Part shown: piece by piece, positions 13,317-21,762 of the stretch
How positions within the stretch are numbered: the stretch's first letter is position 1
Layout of the letters: the number at the start of each line of letters is the position of its first letter
Assembly: GCA_028564705.1 (NCBI GenBank)
Contig: JAPXFQ010000804.1
Location: forward strand, 1,488,001 to 1,552,000
Length of the DNA stretch: 64,000 nucleotides
Source: Apricaphanius iberus
Taxonomy: Eukaryota; Chordata; Actinopteri; Cyprinodontiformes; Aphaniidae
Direction: 5' to 3'
Position numbers and translations under genes: made by a program
The notes under the pieces: model-generated
Told to the model about the DNA's origin: nothing
The model's input: only the letters and a program-made list of their open reading frames with translations
Database searches by the model: none

Positions 13317-13964
13317 TGTGACCAGTTCGTGCTCGAATCCTTTTGCGATCACGGATCCCACTCTGCGTTGTGTGATTGACGAAGACACAGGTATCTCAGT
13401 TCAGCCCAAGCAGGTGGCGTATTTATTCTGGCACAGAATAACAAAGCAGTTCAGCAGCATGAACAAAACAACCTGCAGCCGACCCCAGCACACCTGCCCG
13501 TGGCATGAGAAACTCTGTTACAGCAGAGAAAAAAAACACACACGCGACACACGCGGCGCTGGCTTGCTAACACACCACATGCTACTAAACAATATAAAAT
13601 TTGCCTAAAACATTAATACAACTACATAGAAATTATATTACCACAGTATCTAACTGACTTCATAACATTTGATCTATTAAGAAAACTTTTAACAAGTAAA
13701 TTAGCAAGAGCTCCGAGCAGGCTCACCTTCTTCCACAACAGCCAGAAGCAGACTGAGGGAAGGAACGCTACGCTAGTCGATGACGTCACAAACGGCGACG
13801 ACTTTGAATTAAAATAACTAAAAGCTCCCAAATTAATTTACAATTGAAAACGATGGGTAAATACGCTCATAAATGAAGTACAGAATAAAAAGAAATATAA
13901 AGTAAATAAACATGAAGGAGTTTTTTTGGTGGAATGCATTACACTTTTTTCTCTACATGTTACA
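13317..13964 (-). repeat. 3' LTR of the Gypsy element
   Basis: 648 bp, beginning TGTGACC and ending GTTACA on the plus strand (TG..CA on both strands). It is nearly identical to the other LTR. It carries the same CRE at 13,781-13,788 and the same tRNA-His anticodon-arm word at 13,360-13,372. Confidence 0.95.
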
Positions 13965-13980
13965 TTCACCCCTCCAAAAT
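13965..13980 (-). promoter_or_regulatory. Polypurine tract, plus-strand primer
   Basis: On the minus strand a purine-rich stretch, TTTTGGAGGGGTGAA, lies directly against the start of the 3' LTR. This is the position where RNase H leaves the primer for second-strand synthesis. Confidence 0.75.
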
Positions 13981-14288
13981 GACACCAAAAATCTGACTGT
14001 CAACCACATAGGTTAAGACAATTCTAAACAGGGACATCACAAATTTCACAACTAGCTTGGGTTTACATAAAGAATACTATCTCTACATTCGACTGCAGAA
14101 GCCACCTGCTCAACAGGTCCAGAAAAATAAAAAGGTTGATCAAGCCTCAATCTTTCACGGAACGGAATGGTGCCCTTTACACCAAACCACCCAGCTTACT
14201 CACGTCCTCTGTTACATATGTGTAAGTTTACATACATGTTATACAGTGTCATATTCCACAAACCAAAATAGAAAAAAAAACATCCTCA

Positions 14289-15704
14289 TTAAAACAGTGT
14301 GAGAAGAGACTGTGATTTCTTGCTAAGAGAACTAGTAAACCCTCTGATGCTGAATGGCTTCTGAACCATGGACTCTACCAGGCGGTCAACCTTTTTGACA
14401 ACCCTTCCAACCCGTGTCCTTACTATACCCGGTGGGTCTGCTTGTGGGCTAGGTAGACTGGTTTGTCCCTGATCTTTATCACCCCCAGGCATTGAATTTA
14501 TATCAACTGCTGGGTTATGGTCTGCTCCACCTGCAGGTGTCATTACTAAACAGTCAGAGTCTGTGAGACCGTCAGGCTCAGCACCTGGTATTTGAGAGTT
14601 CATCAGCTCATTGTCCGTGTCAACTGGTCCACTACTGTCACTTTCAGTCCCTTCCTCCAATGAGCTAGTGAGATCCGCCATCTGAGACTCATCCTCCGAA
14701 CCATCAAAGCTGCACAAAGTCTCATTCATGTCCTTATCTGTGGACACAACGGGTAGGAAACTAATATCCAAGATGAGGTTGCGATGTACCACTTTGGTGT
14801 TTCCTCTGGCATCCTCCAACTTGTATATATGTGTCTGGGGATCCAAGTCCATCACTGTGTATACAGTTGAATCCCACTTATCAGCAAGCTTCCTTTTACC
14901 TCTTTCTCCCTTATTGGCCAGAAGCACCCTGTCTCCTTTGTTCAGCTGAAATCCCTTGATTTTCTTATTGTAACATCTGGCCTGTTTGTTCTGCTCTTTT
15001 GTTGCATGTTCCTGAGCAATGCATGCCGCCTCTCTGAGGTGGGACATAAGTGTCTTGGCGTAGTTACTGTAGTCAACGACCACTGGGTCATGCAGAACCC
15101 GTTGAAACAGGACATCAACAGGAAGTCTTGGGACACGGCCAAACATAAGATGAAAAGGAGCATAGCCGGTCGTCTCATGCACTGTTGCGTTGTATGCAAA
15201 TGTCAAGGTTTGTATTTGTTGAGGCCATTTAGCTTTCTCTTTGAGTGGCAGGGAACGGAGCATGTTCCCCAGGGTCCTGTTGAATCTTTCCGTTCCCCCG
15301 TTCCCCATAGGATGATATGCAGTGGTGTGCGATTTAGATACTCCAGACAGTTTAAGCAGCTCAGAGATCAGCTCACTTTCAAAGTTGGCCCCTTGATCAG
15401 TGTGAATGCGCTGTGGAAACCCATATACACAGAAGACGTGGTCCCACAGCTTCCTGGCGACTTGCTTTGCCGTTTGATTTGCACATGGGAAGGCATGAGC
15501 TAACTTTGTGAAATGGTCTGTCAGCACAAGAACATCCACTGAACGCTGTCTACTATCCTCCGCACTCCAAAAGTCCAAGCAGACCAACTCCATAGGAACA
15601 GATGTCCTGATGTTCTCTAGTGGAGCCCTGGCAGAAGGCTCTGGAGTTTTGGCCACTATGCATCTCTGACAACACCTCACATAATTTCTGATTTGTTGTT
15701 CCAT
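14289..15704 (-). CDS. Gypsy pol, integrase part (second frame)
   Basis: This is the second half of pol, in the -1 frame relative to the upstream part. It begins inside the integrase zinc-binding domain: the Cys pair (C12 and C15) is here, while the His pair is in the preceding frame. The catalytic core follows with D44, D103 (in HTDQGANF) and E139 (in GGTERF). The D103-E139 gap of 35 residues is the DD35E spacing of retroviral-type integrases. A basic C-terminal segment around residues 250-310 resembles the GPY/F region. The protein ends in an acidic Ser/Asp-rich tail and a basic RTRVGRVVKK patch. Integrase processes the cDNA ends and joins them to chromosomal DNA. The first Met is probably not a real start, because the frame is continuous upstream to the T run at 15,713-15,719. 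Confidence 0.9.
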   Translation of the reverse strand: MEQQIRNYVRCCQRCIVAKTPEPSARAPLENIRTSVPMELVCLDFWSAEDSRQRSVDVLVLTDHFTKLAHAFPCANQTAKQVARKLWDHVFCVYGFPQRIHTDQGANFESELISELLKLSGVSKSHTTAYHPMGNGGTERFNRTLGNMLRSLPLKEKAKWPQQIQTLTFAYNATVHETTGYAPFHLMFGRVPRLPVDVLFQRVLHDPVVVDYSNYAKTLMSHLREAACIAQEHATKEQNKQARCYNKKIKGFQLNKGDRVLLANKGERGKRKLADKWDSTVYTVMDLDPQTHIYKLEDARGNTKVVHRNLILDISFLPVVSTDKDMNETLCSFDGSEDESQMADLTSSLEEGTESDSSGPVDTDNELMNSQIPGAEPDGLTDSDCLVMTPAGGADHNPAVDINSMPGGDKDQGQTSLPSPQADPPGIVRTRVGRVVKKVDRLVESMVQKPFSIRGFTSSLSKKSQSLLTLF

Positions 15705-18700
15705 CTTCGGCCAAAAAAACGTTGTCTCGCCAAATGTATTGTCCTTTCCTGTCCTTGATGTCCAGCTAGATCATGCACACCTTGCAAAGCCTTTTCTACT
15801 AAACTGCGTGGCAGGACAAACTGATGTCTTTTCTGTTTGCTTAAAGTGTCCTTACTGAGTCTGTAAAGGACCCCGTCGAGAACTTTAAGCCTCTCCCATT
15901 GTTTGATGAGGGCAAGCGCTCCCAAATCCATTCCATCCCTTTCTCTCCTGGAAGGTTTTCTTTTCCGACTCAGAAACGGCAGTACTCTGGAGATACTCGG
16001 ATCTAGTTCTTGGTTCTGCCGGAGCTCCTCTAGAGGAATAACAGACAACGAGACCAGTCCAGTTGGCCTGAGTTGTTTAACAGTCTGCACAAACTGAATT
16101 GCTCTGGACTCCGCAGATGTACTCCACTGGTTGTGTGCATTAAAGAGAGCCTTTACAGCTGTATGATCTGAGAGATCGGGCGAGAGAACCTCGCTGGTCC
16201 CACAGTGGGTCGACCCCTTGACACAGTGGCACTGGACTTTCAAACGGAACACATCCTGGACCCCATCTTCACCAACCCCATCAGACTCAGCTAGCAGATT
16301 GTCGTAACGCTCCGTGATAAGTCTGCGACCAACCGTTTTAGCAAAAGGGTCTCTGCTGAGAGCATCAGCCACGATATTCTTGCTTCCTGCAATATGCTTT
16401 AGATCGAACGTGTAAGGGGCGAGCTTGGCAACCCAACGTTGCTCACAGGCATCGAGCTTTGGCTTGGTCATGATATATGTGAGCGGATTATTATCCGTCC
16501 ACACTGTGAAAGGATTACCTTTCAACCAGTGGCTGAATTTCTCGCACACGCTCCATTTAAGCGCCAGAAACTCAAGCCTGTGAGCGGGATATCTCTTCTG
16601 GGAGCTACTCAGGGTCTTGCTTGCAAAAGCTATGGGCCGGGCTTTGCTTTCGCCAGGAGGTATCTGTGATAACACAGCACCAAGACCATCCAAAGAAGCA
16701 TCGATTGATAGAATCAGGGGGCGCGTGAAATCAGGATGAGCAAGAACCACGCAGTTCAGCAAGCCCTCTTTCAGTCTGTCCAAAGCCACATCACATTCTT
16801 CAGTCCAATCATCAGGTTTTAACTTCCTGTAAGTTCCTGCATTTGTCTTCATTTTCCCTTTTCTTTTCTGCCCAGCAGTGAGAGCAAAGAGCGGTTTGGC
16901 AATGGAAGAGCAATTTGGGAGGAAGTGTTGGTAGTAAAAGACCATACCCAAGAAAGATTTGATGCGTCGCACTGAGGGTGTACACTCATCGTCCTCCATT
17001 AGATCAGACCTCGACATTTTGGAGATAACTCCCACTTTTGATTGGTCAACAGCTACTCCATCGCCATTAATGACATGGCCCAAGAATTTAACAGATGTTT
17101 GCATGAGGTGGCACTTTTTGGGGCTCAACTTGAGGTTATGCTCACGCAGCCGCTGGAAAACGACCCCCAATCTCTGCAAAGCCTCCTCCTCTGTAGGTGC
17201 AAAGACGAGTAAGTCATCCAGATAGCAAAGAAGACTGCTAAAGTTGAGGTCTCCAAATATGCTCAACATCATGCGCATAAAAGAGGCTGGACTGTTGCAG
17301 AGTCCTTGTGGCATCCTATTATACTCATGTAGGCCTAATGGTGTGGTGAAGGCTGTATACTTTTTGTCTTCTTCAGCCATGGGGATATTGTAAAAACCGG
17401 AGGTTAAGTCCATGGTGCTGAAGTAAGTGTTCCCCCCCAGTGCAGCTAGACAGTCGGACTGGTGTGGAAGAGGATGGGCATCCTTGAGTGTTCTGGCATT
17501 CAACCACCGAAAGTCGGTGCAAATCCTTAGACTGCCATCCTTCTTCCACACCATTACCAAAGGAGAAGCGTATTCGCTCACAGACTTGCGTATTATCCCT
17601 TGCTCCTCCATCTCTGTCAGCACCTGCCTTAACTTATGGTAATGGGCTGGTGGGACCCTTCGATAAGGAAGCCGGAATGGCCGGTCGTCAGTAAGTCGAA
17701 TATGGTGGACAAAGCCTTCCACCTCCCCGCAGTCTAGGGCATACTTGGAGAAAATGTCATTGTACTGCTCGAGGAGCTGAACAAGCTTTTCCTTGCCTTC
17801 CTGCCCAGCATGGCAAGAGCGAATGTCAAGGTCGCCAAGGCCGACATCCTGCAGTCTCTGCTCAAGATCCGAAAGGCTGAAATGCTCTGTGCTTTTCTCT
17901 GGAGCTGATTTCTCGGTTTGGTTGGAGCCCTGAAAGATCTCGACATCCTCTGTCGCCATGCAGGAAGAAACATCAGCCAATTTACAATTCCTCCTAAGTG
18001 TGATGGGTTTGTCAGACAGGTTGGTTACCTTCATGGGTACCCACCTGTCACCCCACAAAGGCGTAACGATGCGACCAACCAGTATGTTCCGAGGCATGGA
18101 CTTTGACAAGGTAGGTTCAACTATAACTGTACTACCAGGTGACATGGGGGAATTACTGGGTAGCCTACCCCAGACGAGGTGTTCTTTTCTGGCTAGAAGG
18201 GTGACAGATTGTCTGAGCTTTACCGTTCCAATCTTATCTGGCATCGCATCACCCCTCCAACGTGAGGTGTTTGCCATCAGGTCTAAGAACTGCTCACACT
18301 CAGGAGATGCCACCGAACTGCAACAGGAAATTATACGCCAATAATCTTCGCTGCCTTTCAAACGACGCATGAGGAACTTAATCACATTTGTGCCAATTAT
18401 GAGGTCATCTCTCTGTCCCGCCACAACAAGCACTGGAACTATGCAGTTCTGTCCGTAAACCTTAAGCTCGACCTCATACATGCATTTGGGTTTTGTGAGT
18501 TTTCCACCACATCCCACCAAGACAACTTCTTGCGCTAAAGGCTTGGGCTCTGGCAACACGTTTTCTCTGCGCAGTCTCTCCTCTATTTCCTCACTGAAAG
18601 TACATGCCATAGAGCCTGAATCTAACATTCCACGCATCTGAAACTTTTGGTTCACACAAACAGGGGCGTAAAACAGTTCATCGTAGGACGCTACTCTTTG

Positions 18701-18823
18701 TGTATTCTGCACGACTACCTTTGCACTAGCTGGTACTGTCCCACATGCATTTACATAACACTGTTCAGACTCACTATCTATATTGAGGGTTTGCACATCA
18801 TCACCCACACATCCCCCCTCCAA
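15677..18823 (-). CDS. Gypsy pol: protease, reverse transcriptase, RNase H
   Basis: The 1048-residue frame has retropepsin at residues ~55-160 (active-site D68-S69-G70), reverse transcriptase at ~378-590 (D472 in MDLTSGF; YLDD at 534-537) and RNase H at ~700-825 (D708, E751, D777, D820). The N-terminal zinc region of integrase starts near residue 1000, with H1017 and H1022. The frame then reaches a run of seven T after codon 1035, continues 13 codons and stops, leaving the rest of integrase in the -1 frame. The nominal first codon is TTG. There is no gag-independent ATG, and the frame is open upstream into the gag end, so pol is most likely made as a Gag-Pol fusion by -1 frameshifting at 18,838-18,844. 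Confidence 0.93.
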   Translation of the reverse strand: MEGGCVGDDVQTLNIDSESEQCYVNACGTVPASAKVVVQNTQRVASYDELFYAPVCVNQKFQMRGMLDSGSMACTFSEEIEERLRRENVLPEPKPLAQEVVLVGCGGKLTKPKCMYEVELKVYGQNCIVPVLVVAGQRDDLIIGTNVIKFLMRRLKGSEDYWRIISCCSSVASPECEQFLDLMANTSRWRGDAMPDKIGTVKLRQSVTLLARKEHLVWGRLPSNSPMSPGSTVIVEPTLSKSMPRNILVGRIVTPLWGDRWVPMKVTNLSDKPITLRRNCKLADVSSCMATEDVEIFQGSNQTEKSAPEKSTEHFSLSDLEQRLQDVGLGDLDIRSCHAGQEGKEKLVQLLEQYNDIFSKYALDCGEVEGFVHHIRLTDDRPFRLPYRRVPPAHYHKLRQVLTEMEEQGIIRKSVSEYASPLVMVWKKDGSLRICTDFRWLNARTLKDAHPLPHQSDCLAALGGNTYFSTMDLTSGFYNIPMAEEDKKYTAFTTPLGLHEYNRMPQGLCNSPASFMRMMLSIFGDLNFSSLLCYLDDLLVFAPTEEEALQRLGVVFQRLREHNLKLSPKKCHLMQTSVKFLGHVINGDGVAVDQSKVGVISKMSRSDLMEDDECTPSVRRIKSFLGMVFYYQHFLPNCSSIAKPLFALTAGQKRKGKMKTNAGTYRKLKPDDWTEECDVALDRLKEGLLNCVVLAHPDFTRPLILSIDASLDGLGAVLSQIPPGESKARPIAFASKTLSSSQKRYPAHRLEFLALKWSVCEKFSHWLKGNPFTVWTDNNPLTYIMTKPKLDACEQRWVAKLAPYTFDLKHIAGSKNIVADALSRDPFAKTVGRRLITERYDNLLAESDGVGEDGVQDVFRLKVQCHCVKGSTHCGTSEVLSPDLSDHTAVKALFNAHNQWSTSAESRAIQFVQTVKQLRPTGLVSLSVIPLEELRQNQELDPSISRVLPFLSRKRKPSRRERDGMDLGALALIKQWERLKVLDGVLYRLSKDTLSKQKRHQFVLPRSLVEKALQGVHDLAGHQGQERTIHLARQRFFGRRWNNKSEIM
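15713..15719 (-). other. Run of seven T at the break in pol
   Basis: On the coding strand the frame reads CG-T-TTT-TTT-GGC and runs out of frame for integrase. One more T would keep a single frame, so a one-base loss in an eight-T run is the simplest reading. The same run is also an in-register slippery heptamer of the T-TTT-TTT type, and a -1 slip would enter exactly the integrase frame. Confidence 0.7.
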
Positions 18824-18844
18824 ATGCGGGTTACTTAGTTTAAA
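18785..18844 (-). promoter_or_regulatory. Putative -1 ribosomal frameshift signal between gag and pol
   Basis: The coding strand reads TTTAAAC (18,844-18,838) in the gag register T-TTA-AAC, immediately followed by the gag stop TAA (18,837-18,835). A -1 slip gives exactly the pol frame. After a 6-nt spacer, ACCCGCAT (18,831-18,824) can pair with GTGTGGGT (18,810-18,803) in an 8-bp stem with two G-U pairs. Loop bases GAGGG (18,820-18,816) can pair with CCCTC (18,789-18,785), giving an H-type pseudoknot layout. TTTAAAC is a known efficient heptamer. The pairing is my own hand fold. Confidence 0.75.
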
Positions 18845-20208
18845 TGTTGCTGCTCTGGGGAAAGAGGCGTGGCCTGGTGGTTGTATCTAGCATTATTGCT
18901 TTGACAGTCTCTCTTGATATGACCAGGTTTGAAACAGGAAAAACACAAGCGTTCCTGTCTGCAGTGTGCAAGGGTTGAATGCTCTACAGACTGACAAACC
19001 TTACAAAGTTTCCTCTGAAATTGGTTGGGTGAAGGTTTTCTGAACATTGTTTGATTGCTCTGGGTAAGTGTGCGGTCAAGTAGATTAATGAGGGTTTTCA
19101 TGCAGTTGTCATCCGACTGGGAGATGCAGTTGGCGATGGCTTCAGCTTGTGGAGGAGGCACGCCCGAACAGCTGGATGAGACGGGTTCCTCGGAAGCAGG
19201 TATTTGAACATGAGATGCCATTCGCCTCACTAAATTAGGATGACTTGGTTTGTTAGACTGGCGCTCCCTCATTTCTATCTGATAGCGATCCACATGCCCT
19301 TGTATCTCACCTGCTGTCCACTGATCCGGGGCTTTGAAGCGCAGTACCGCAGCAAGAGAGGGATCTGGACAGTGCTTGACAAACATCATTGTCACTTCGC
19401 GTCTAGGGTCATCTATGTGTCGCCCTTGTCTACTCAAACCCTCTTCAGCTGCATCAATTGCCTTGTTGAGGCGGAACCAGTATTCTACAGAGTTTTCACC
19501 AATCATAGGCACAGTGCTATAAAAGTCAGCAAGGGGCATACTAGAACAAGTTGCTTCACTGAAATGTTGTTTTAGAATGTCAGTGATGACTTTTGGGTTC
19601 TCATGGGGCCTCAGTGATGGGTTGCTACGAAGCGTCACCTTTACTATGTCTCTAGCTTTGCCCATTAACTTGGTTAACATTTCCTGATATTGCTCCCCAA
19701 GCTGTACACCCCTTTTTCTTAGGTATGTGTCCATAAGCTCCTCCCACTCATACACTGATAACTTGTCTGTGCCATCTCCTCTAAAACTAGGAGGTTCTTT
19801 CACATCAGTTTGCATGACCAATCGTACACCAGTCAAGCTAGACAAGCCATCAGTGAGTGGTTGGCCTGCACCAGGGTCCTGGATCTGTGCACCTCTGCTC
19901 TCATCTGATCTACTCTCCCCTTTTAACTGGGCCGATATCACTTGGCCAACTTGCTGGGCTATGTGTGTAATAAGGTGGTTTAAAGCTGGGTCACTAACAT
20001 CTGGAATGGTCGACAGTGTGTCAGTGGGTTTGCGGGAAGGAAATGGCTGGTTGGGCAACTGAGTGGAACTAAAAACTGGTGAGCCCACATTGTCTGAACC
20101 TCTAACAGGAGTATCATAAAGCCCCCTCAAAAATCTACCCCTGCCCATACCAAGGGAAAAATCAGTAGAAGCACCATCATCATCTCCCTTTCCATTCTTG
20201 CTAGCCAT
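18835..20208 (-). CDS. Gypsy gag: capsid and nucleocapsid polyprotein
   Basis: 457 residues from the ATG at 20,208. The frame is open a further 20 codons upstream, but that stretch is low-complexity Lys/Asn from an A-rich leader, so MASKNGKG is the better start. The middle part resembles a retrotransposon capsid (YEWEELMDTYLRKRG and following helices). Near the C-terminus are two zinc knuckles (numbered from the longer frame): an atypical CX2CX4HX5C at 421-435 and a standard CX2CX4HX4C (CFSCFKPGHIKRDC) at 441-454, which package the element RNA. The stop follows directly on the TTTAAAC slippery heptamer, so most ribosomes would make Gag and a minority Gag-Pol. Confidence 0.92.
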   Translation of the reverse strand: MASKNGKGDDDGASTDFSLGMGRGRFLRGLYDTPVRGSDNVGSPVFSSTQLPNQPFPSRKPTDTLSTIPDVSDPALNHLITHIAQQVGQVISAQLKGESRSDESRGAQIQDPGAGQPLTDGLSSLTGVRLVMQTDVKEPPSFRGDGTDKLSVYEWEELMDTYLRKRGVQLGEQYQEMLTKLMGKARDIVKVTLRSNPSLRPHENPKVITDILKQHFSEATCSSMPLADFYSTVPMIGENSVEYWFRLNKAIDAAEEGLSRQGRHIDDPRREVTMMFVKHCPDPSLAAVLRFKAPDQWTAGEIQGHVDRYQIEMRERQSNKPSHPNLVRRMASHVQIPASEEPVSSSCSGVPPPQAEAIANCISQSDDNCMKTLINLLDRTLTQSNQTMFRKPSPNQFQRKLCKVCQSVEHSTLAHCRQERLCFSCFKPGHIKRDCQSNNARYNHQATPLSPEQQHLN

Positions 20209-20509
20209 GTTTTTTTTTTTGTTTTTTTTTTTTAAACCACCAAAAAGAAAGTGTAAAACAAAGTCCACTTACAGTCAAACAATAGTCTTTGGGTTATGAC
20301 TGGAATATCATCAACAGTCAATTAAAATAAACTAAAAAGAAACATGGCAAATAAAATCTTTTTTTTTTCTATTTTCTTTTTGTGAAAAAGTAAGAACTCA
20401 CTGTCCTTTAAACCATGCTCGGGTGTCACTTTGATACCAGTTGCTGAAATTAACCTTGCGTTGTTGGTCGGCAGCCCCCCGTGACCAAGCTGATGTTGAT
20501 TCACAATGG

Positions 20510-20527
20510 ATCCGGGTCACGGCACCA
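20510..20527 (-). promoter_or_regulatory. Primer binding site for tRNA-His
   Basis: One base inside the 5' LTR, the minus strand reads TGGTGCCGTGACCCGGAT. Its complement, ATCCGGGTCACGGCACCA, equals the 3' end of vertebrate tRNA-His as I remember it, with one difference in the T stem. TGG complementary to CCA at the LTR edge is the canonical position for priming minus-strand synthesis. Confidence 0.85.
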
Positions 20528-20528
20528 A

Positions 20529-21179
20529 TGTGACCAGTTCGTGCTCGAATCCTTTTGCGATCACGGATCTCACTCTGCGTTGTGTGATTGACGAAGACAC
20601 AGGTATCTCAGTTCAGCCCAAGCAGGTGGCGTATTTATTCTGGCACAGAATAACAAGGCAGTTCAGCAGCATGAACAAAACAACCTGCAGCCGACCCCAG
20701 CACACCTACCCGTGGCATGAGAAACTCTGTTACAGCAGAGGAAAAAAACACACACGCGACACACGCGGCGCTGGCTTGCTAACACACCACATGCTACTAA
20801 ACAATATAAAATTTGCCTAAAACATTAATACAACTACATAGAAATTATATTACCACAGTATCTAACCGACTTCATAACATTTGATCTATTAAGAAAACTT
20901 TTAACAAGTAAATTAGCAAGAGCTCCGAGCAGGCTCACCTTCTTCCACAACAGCCAGAAGCAGACTGAGGGAAGGAACGCTACGCTAGTCGATGACGTCA
21001 CAAACGGCGACGACTTTGAATTAAAATAACTAAAAGCTCCCAAATTAATTTACAATTGAAAACGATGGGTAAATACGCTCATAAATGAAGTACAGAATAA
21101 AAAGAAATATAAAGTAAATAAAAATGAAGGAGTTTTTTTTGGTGGAATGCATTACACTTTTTTTTCTCTACATGTTACA
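20529..21179 (-). repeat. 5' LTR with promoter and polyadenylation motifs
   Basis: 651 bp. In the sense direction (minus strand) U3 starts at 21,179. A perfect CRE, TGACGTCA, is at 20,993-21,000, a TATA-like ATTTTATATT at 20,812-20,803, and an AATAAA signal at 20,638-20,633. The downstream end carries complements to tRNA-His (20,537-20,584). The order CRE, TATA, AATAAA, U5 is what a working LTR promoter would show. Transcript ends were not determined. Confidence 0.9.
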
Positions 21180-21762
21180 TGTGCACATCTTCACAATAAG
21201 AGCCTTCATTTTCTGTTGTGTGAACTGGGGCTTTATCTGCTTAGTGTTTACTGATTGTGACATTTGATTATTAAGTCTATATTATAGTTGATTTATGTGA
21301 TGTTTAACACAGAGTGCTGATACCCCTATTTTAAGTTTATTCATATATTTTGGTTAGTTCTACTAATCTAGTTGTGTTTGTTATTTTTCATATGAAACCA
21401 CACTAACACTGTGAATGTAAGTGTGGATTTCCAAAGAAAAAAAATATTGATTTCTCCTATATTTCTCCTTTTTTTTTTAAGAGCAACATCATCTAGATTT
21501 GTCATTTATTTAAACCAAACATTGTAGCTTTTTGGGTCATATTTAGGAATGGTGATTAATTTGCATCTACCCTGTAATTAATTAGATACATTTTTCATTG
21601 TTTGACAGCCCTACTAAAAATACAAAAATAAGAGGATTTTTGGATGAAGTTTGTATGTTTTCCATTCTTTAAGCACCGTTTAGGCACCGGCGCCGTTTCA
21701 AAAATATTGGTTTGGCACCGGCATCAGATAAAACCTAAACGATACCTATCCTTAGTCAATGA

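Larger units (their letters stand above)
13317..21179 (-). mobile_element. Ty3/Gypsy LTR retrotransposon, near complete
   Basis: This is a 7,863-bp element on the minus strand in the order 5' LTR (20,529-21,179), primer binding site, gag, pol (protease, reverse transcriptase, RNase H, integrase), polypurine tract, 3' LTR (13,317-13,964). RT before integrase places it in Ty3/Gypsy rather than Copia. Flanking TGTG at 13,313-13,316 and 21,180-21,183 is the likely 4-bp target duplication, but it is ambiguous by a few bases because the LTR edge is itself TGTG. No envelope gene is seen. The LTRs differ by about 6 substitutions plus short T-run indels over 648 bp, so the insertion is young relative to the hAT layers around it. 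The only obvious coding lesion is the frame break in the integrase domain. Confidence 0.95.
12886..21613. mobile_element. Inner hAT-like element nested in the outer one
   Basis: The left end TAGGGCTGTCAAA is matched by TTTGACAGCCCTA on the right. Flanking octamers are CTAAAAGT and CTAAAAAT (7 of 8 identical), again a hAT-size duplication. Its own DNA is 12,886-13,316 and 21,184-21,613. The Gypsy element sits between them. It has no transposase. Confidence 0.75.
12670..21754. mobile_element. Outer hAT-type element, split by nested insertions
   Basis: The left end reads TAGGGATGGGTATC and the right end CGATACCTATCCTTA, imperfect inverted repeats. Both are flanked by the identical 8-bp duplication GTCAATGA (12,662-12,669 and 21,755-21,762), the hAT signature. 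Without the later insertions only a few hundred bases remain and no transposase is present, so it is non-autonomous. A second copy lies at 38,406-39,016. Confidence 0.85.

Noticed and set aside
15006..15503. 165-codon frame on the plus strand
   Set aside because: It is antisense to the Gypsy integrase and is explained by the codon structure of that gene.
18785..18823. TTG at 18,823 as a true start of pol
   Set aside because: The frame is open upstream and joined to gag by the slippery heptamer. A separate non-ATG start is unnecessary.
13317..21179. Envelope gene, which would make the Gypsy element an endogenous retrovirus-like form
   Set aside because: Only ~310 noncoding bases separate the end of integrase from the polypurine tract and 3' LTR, and no third ORF exists.
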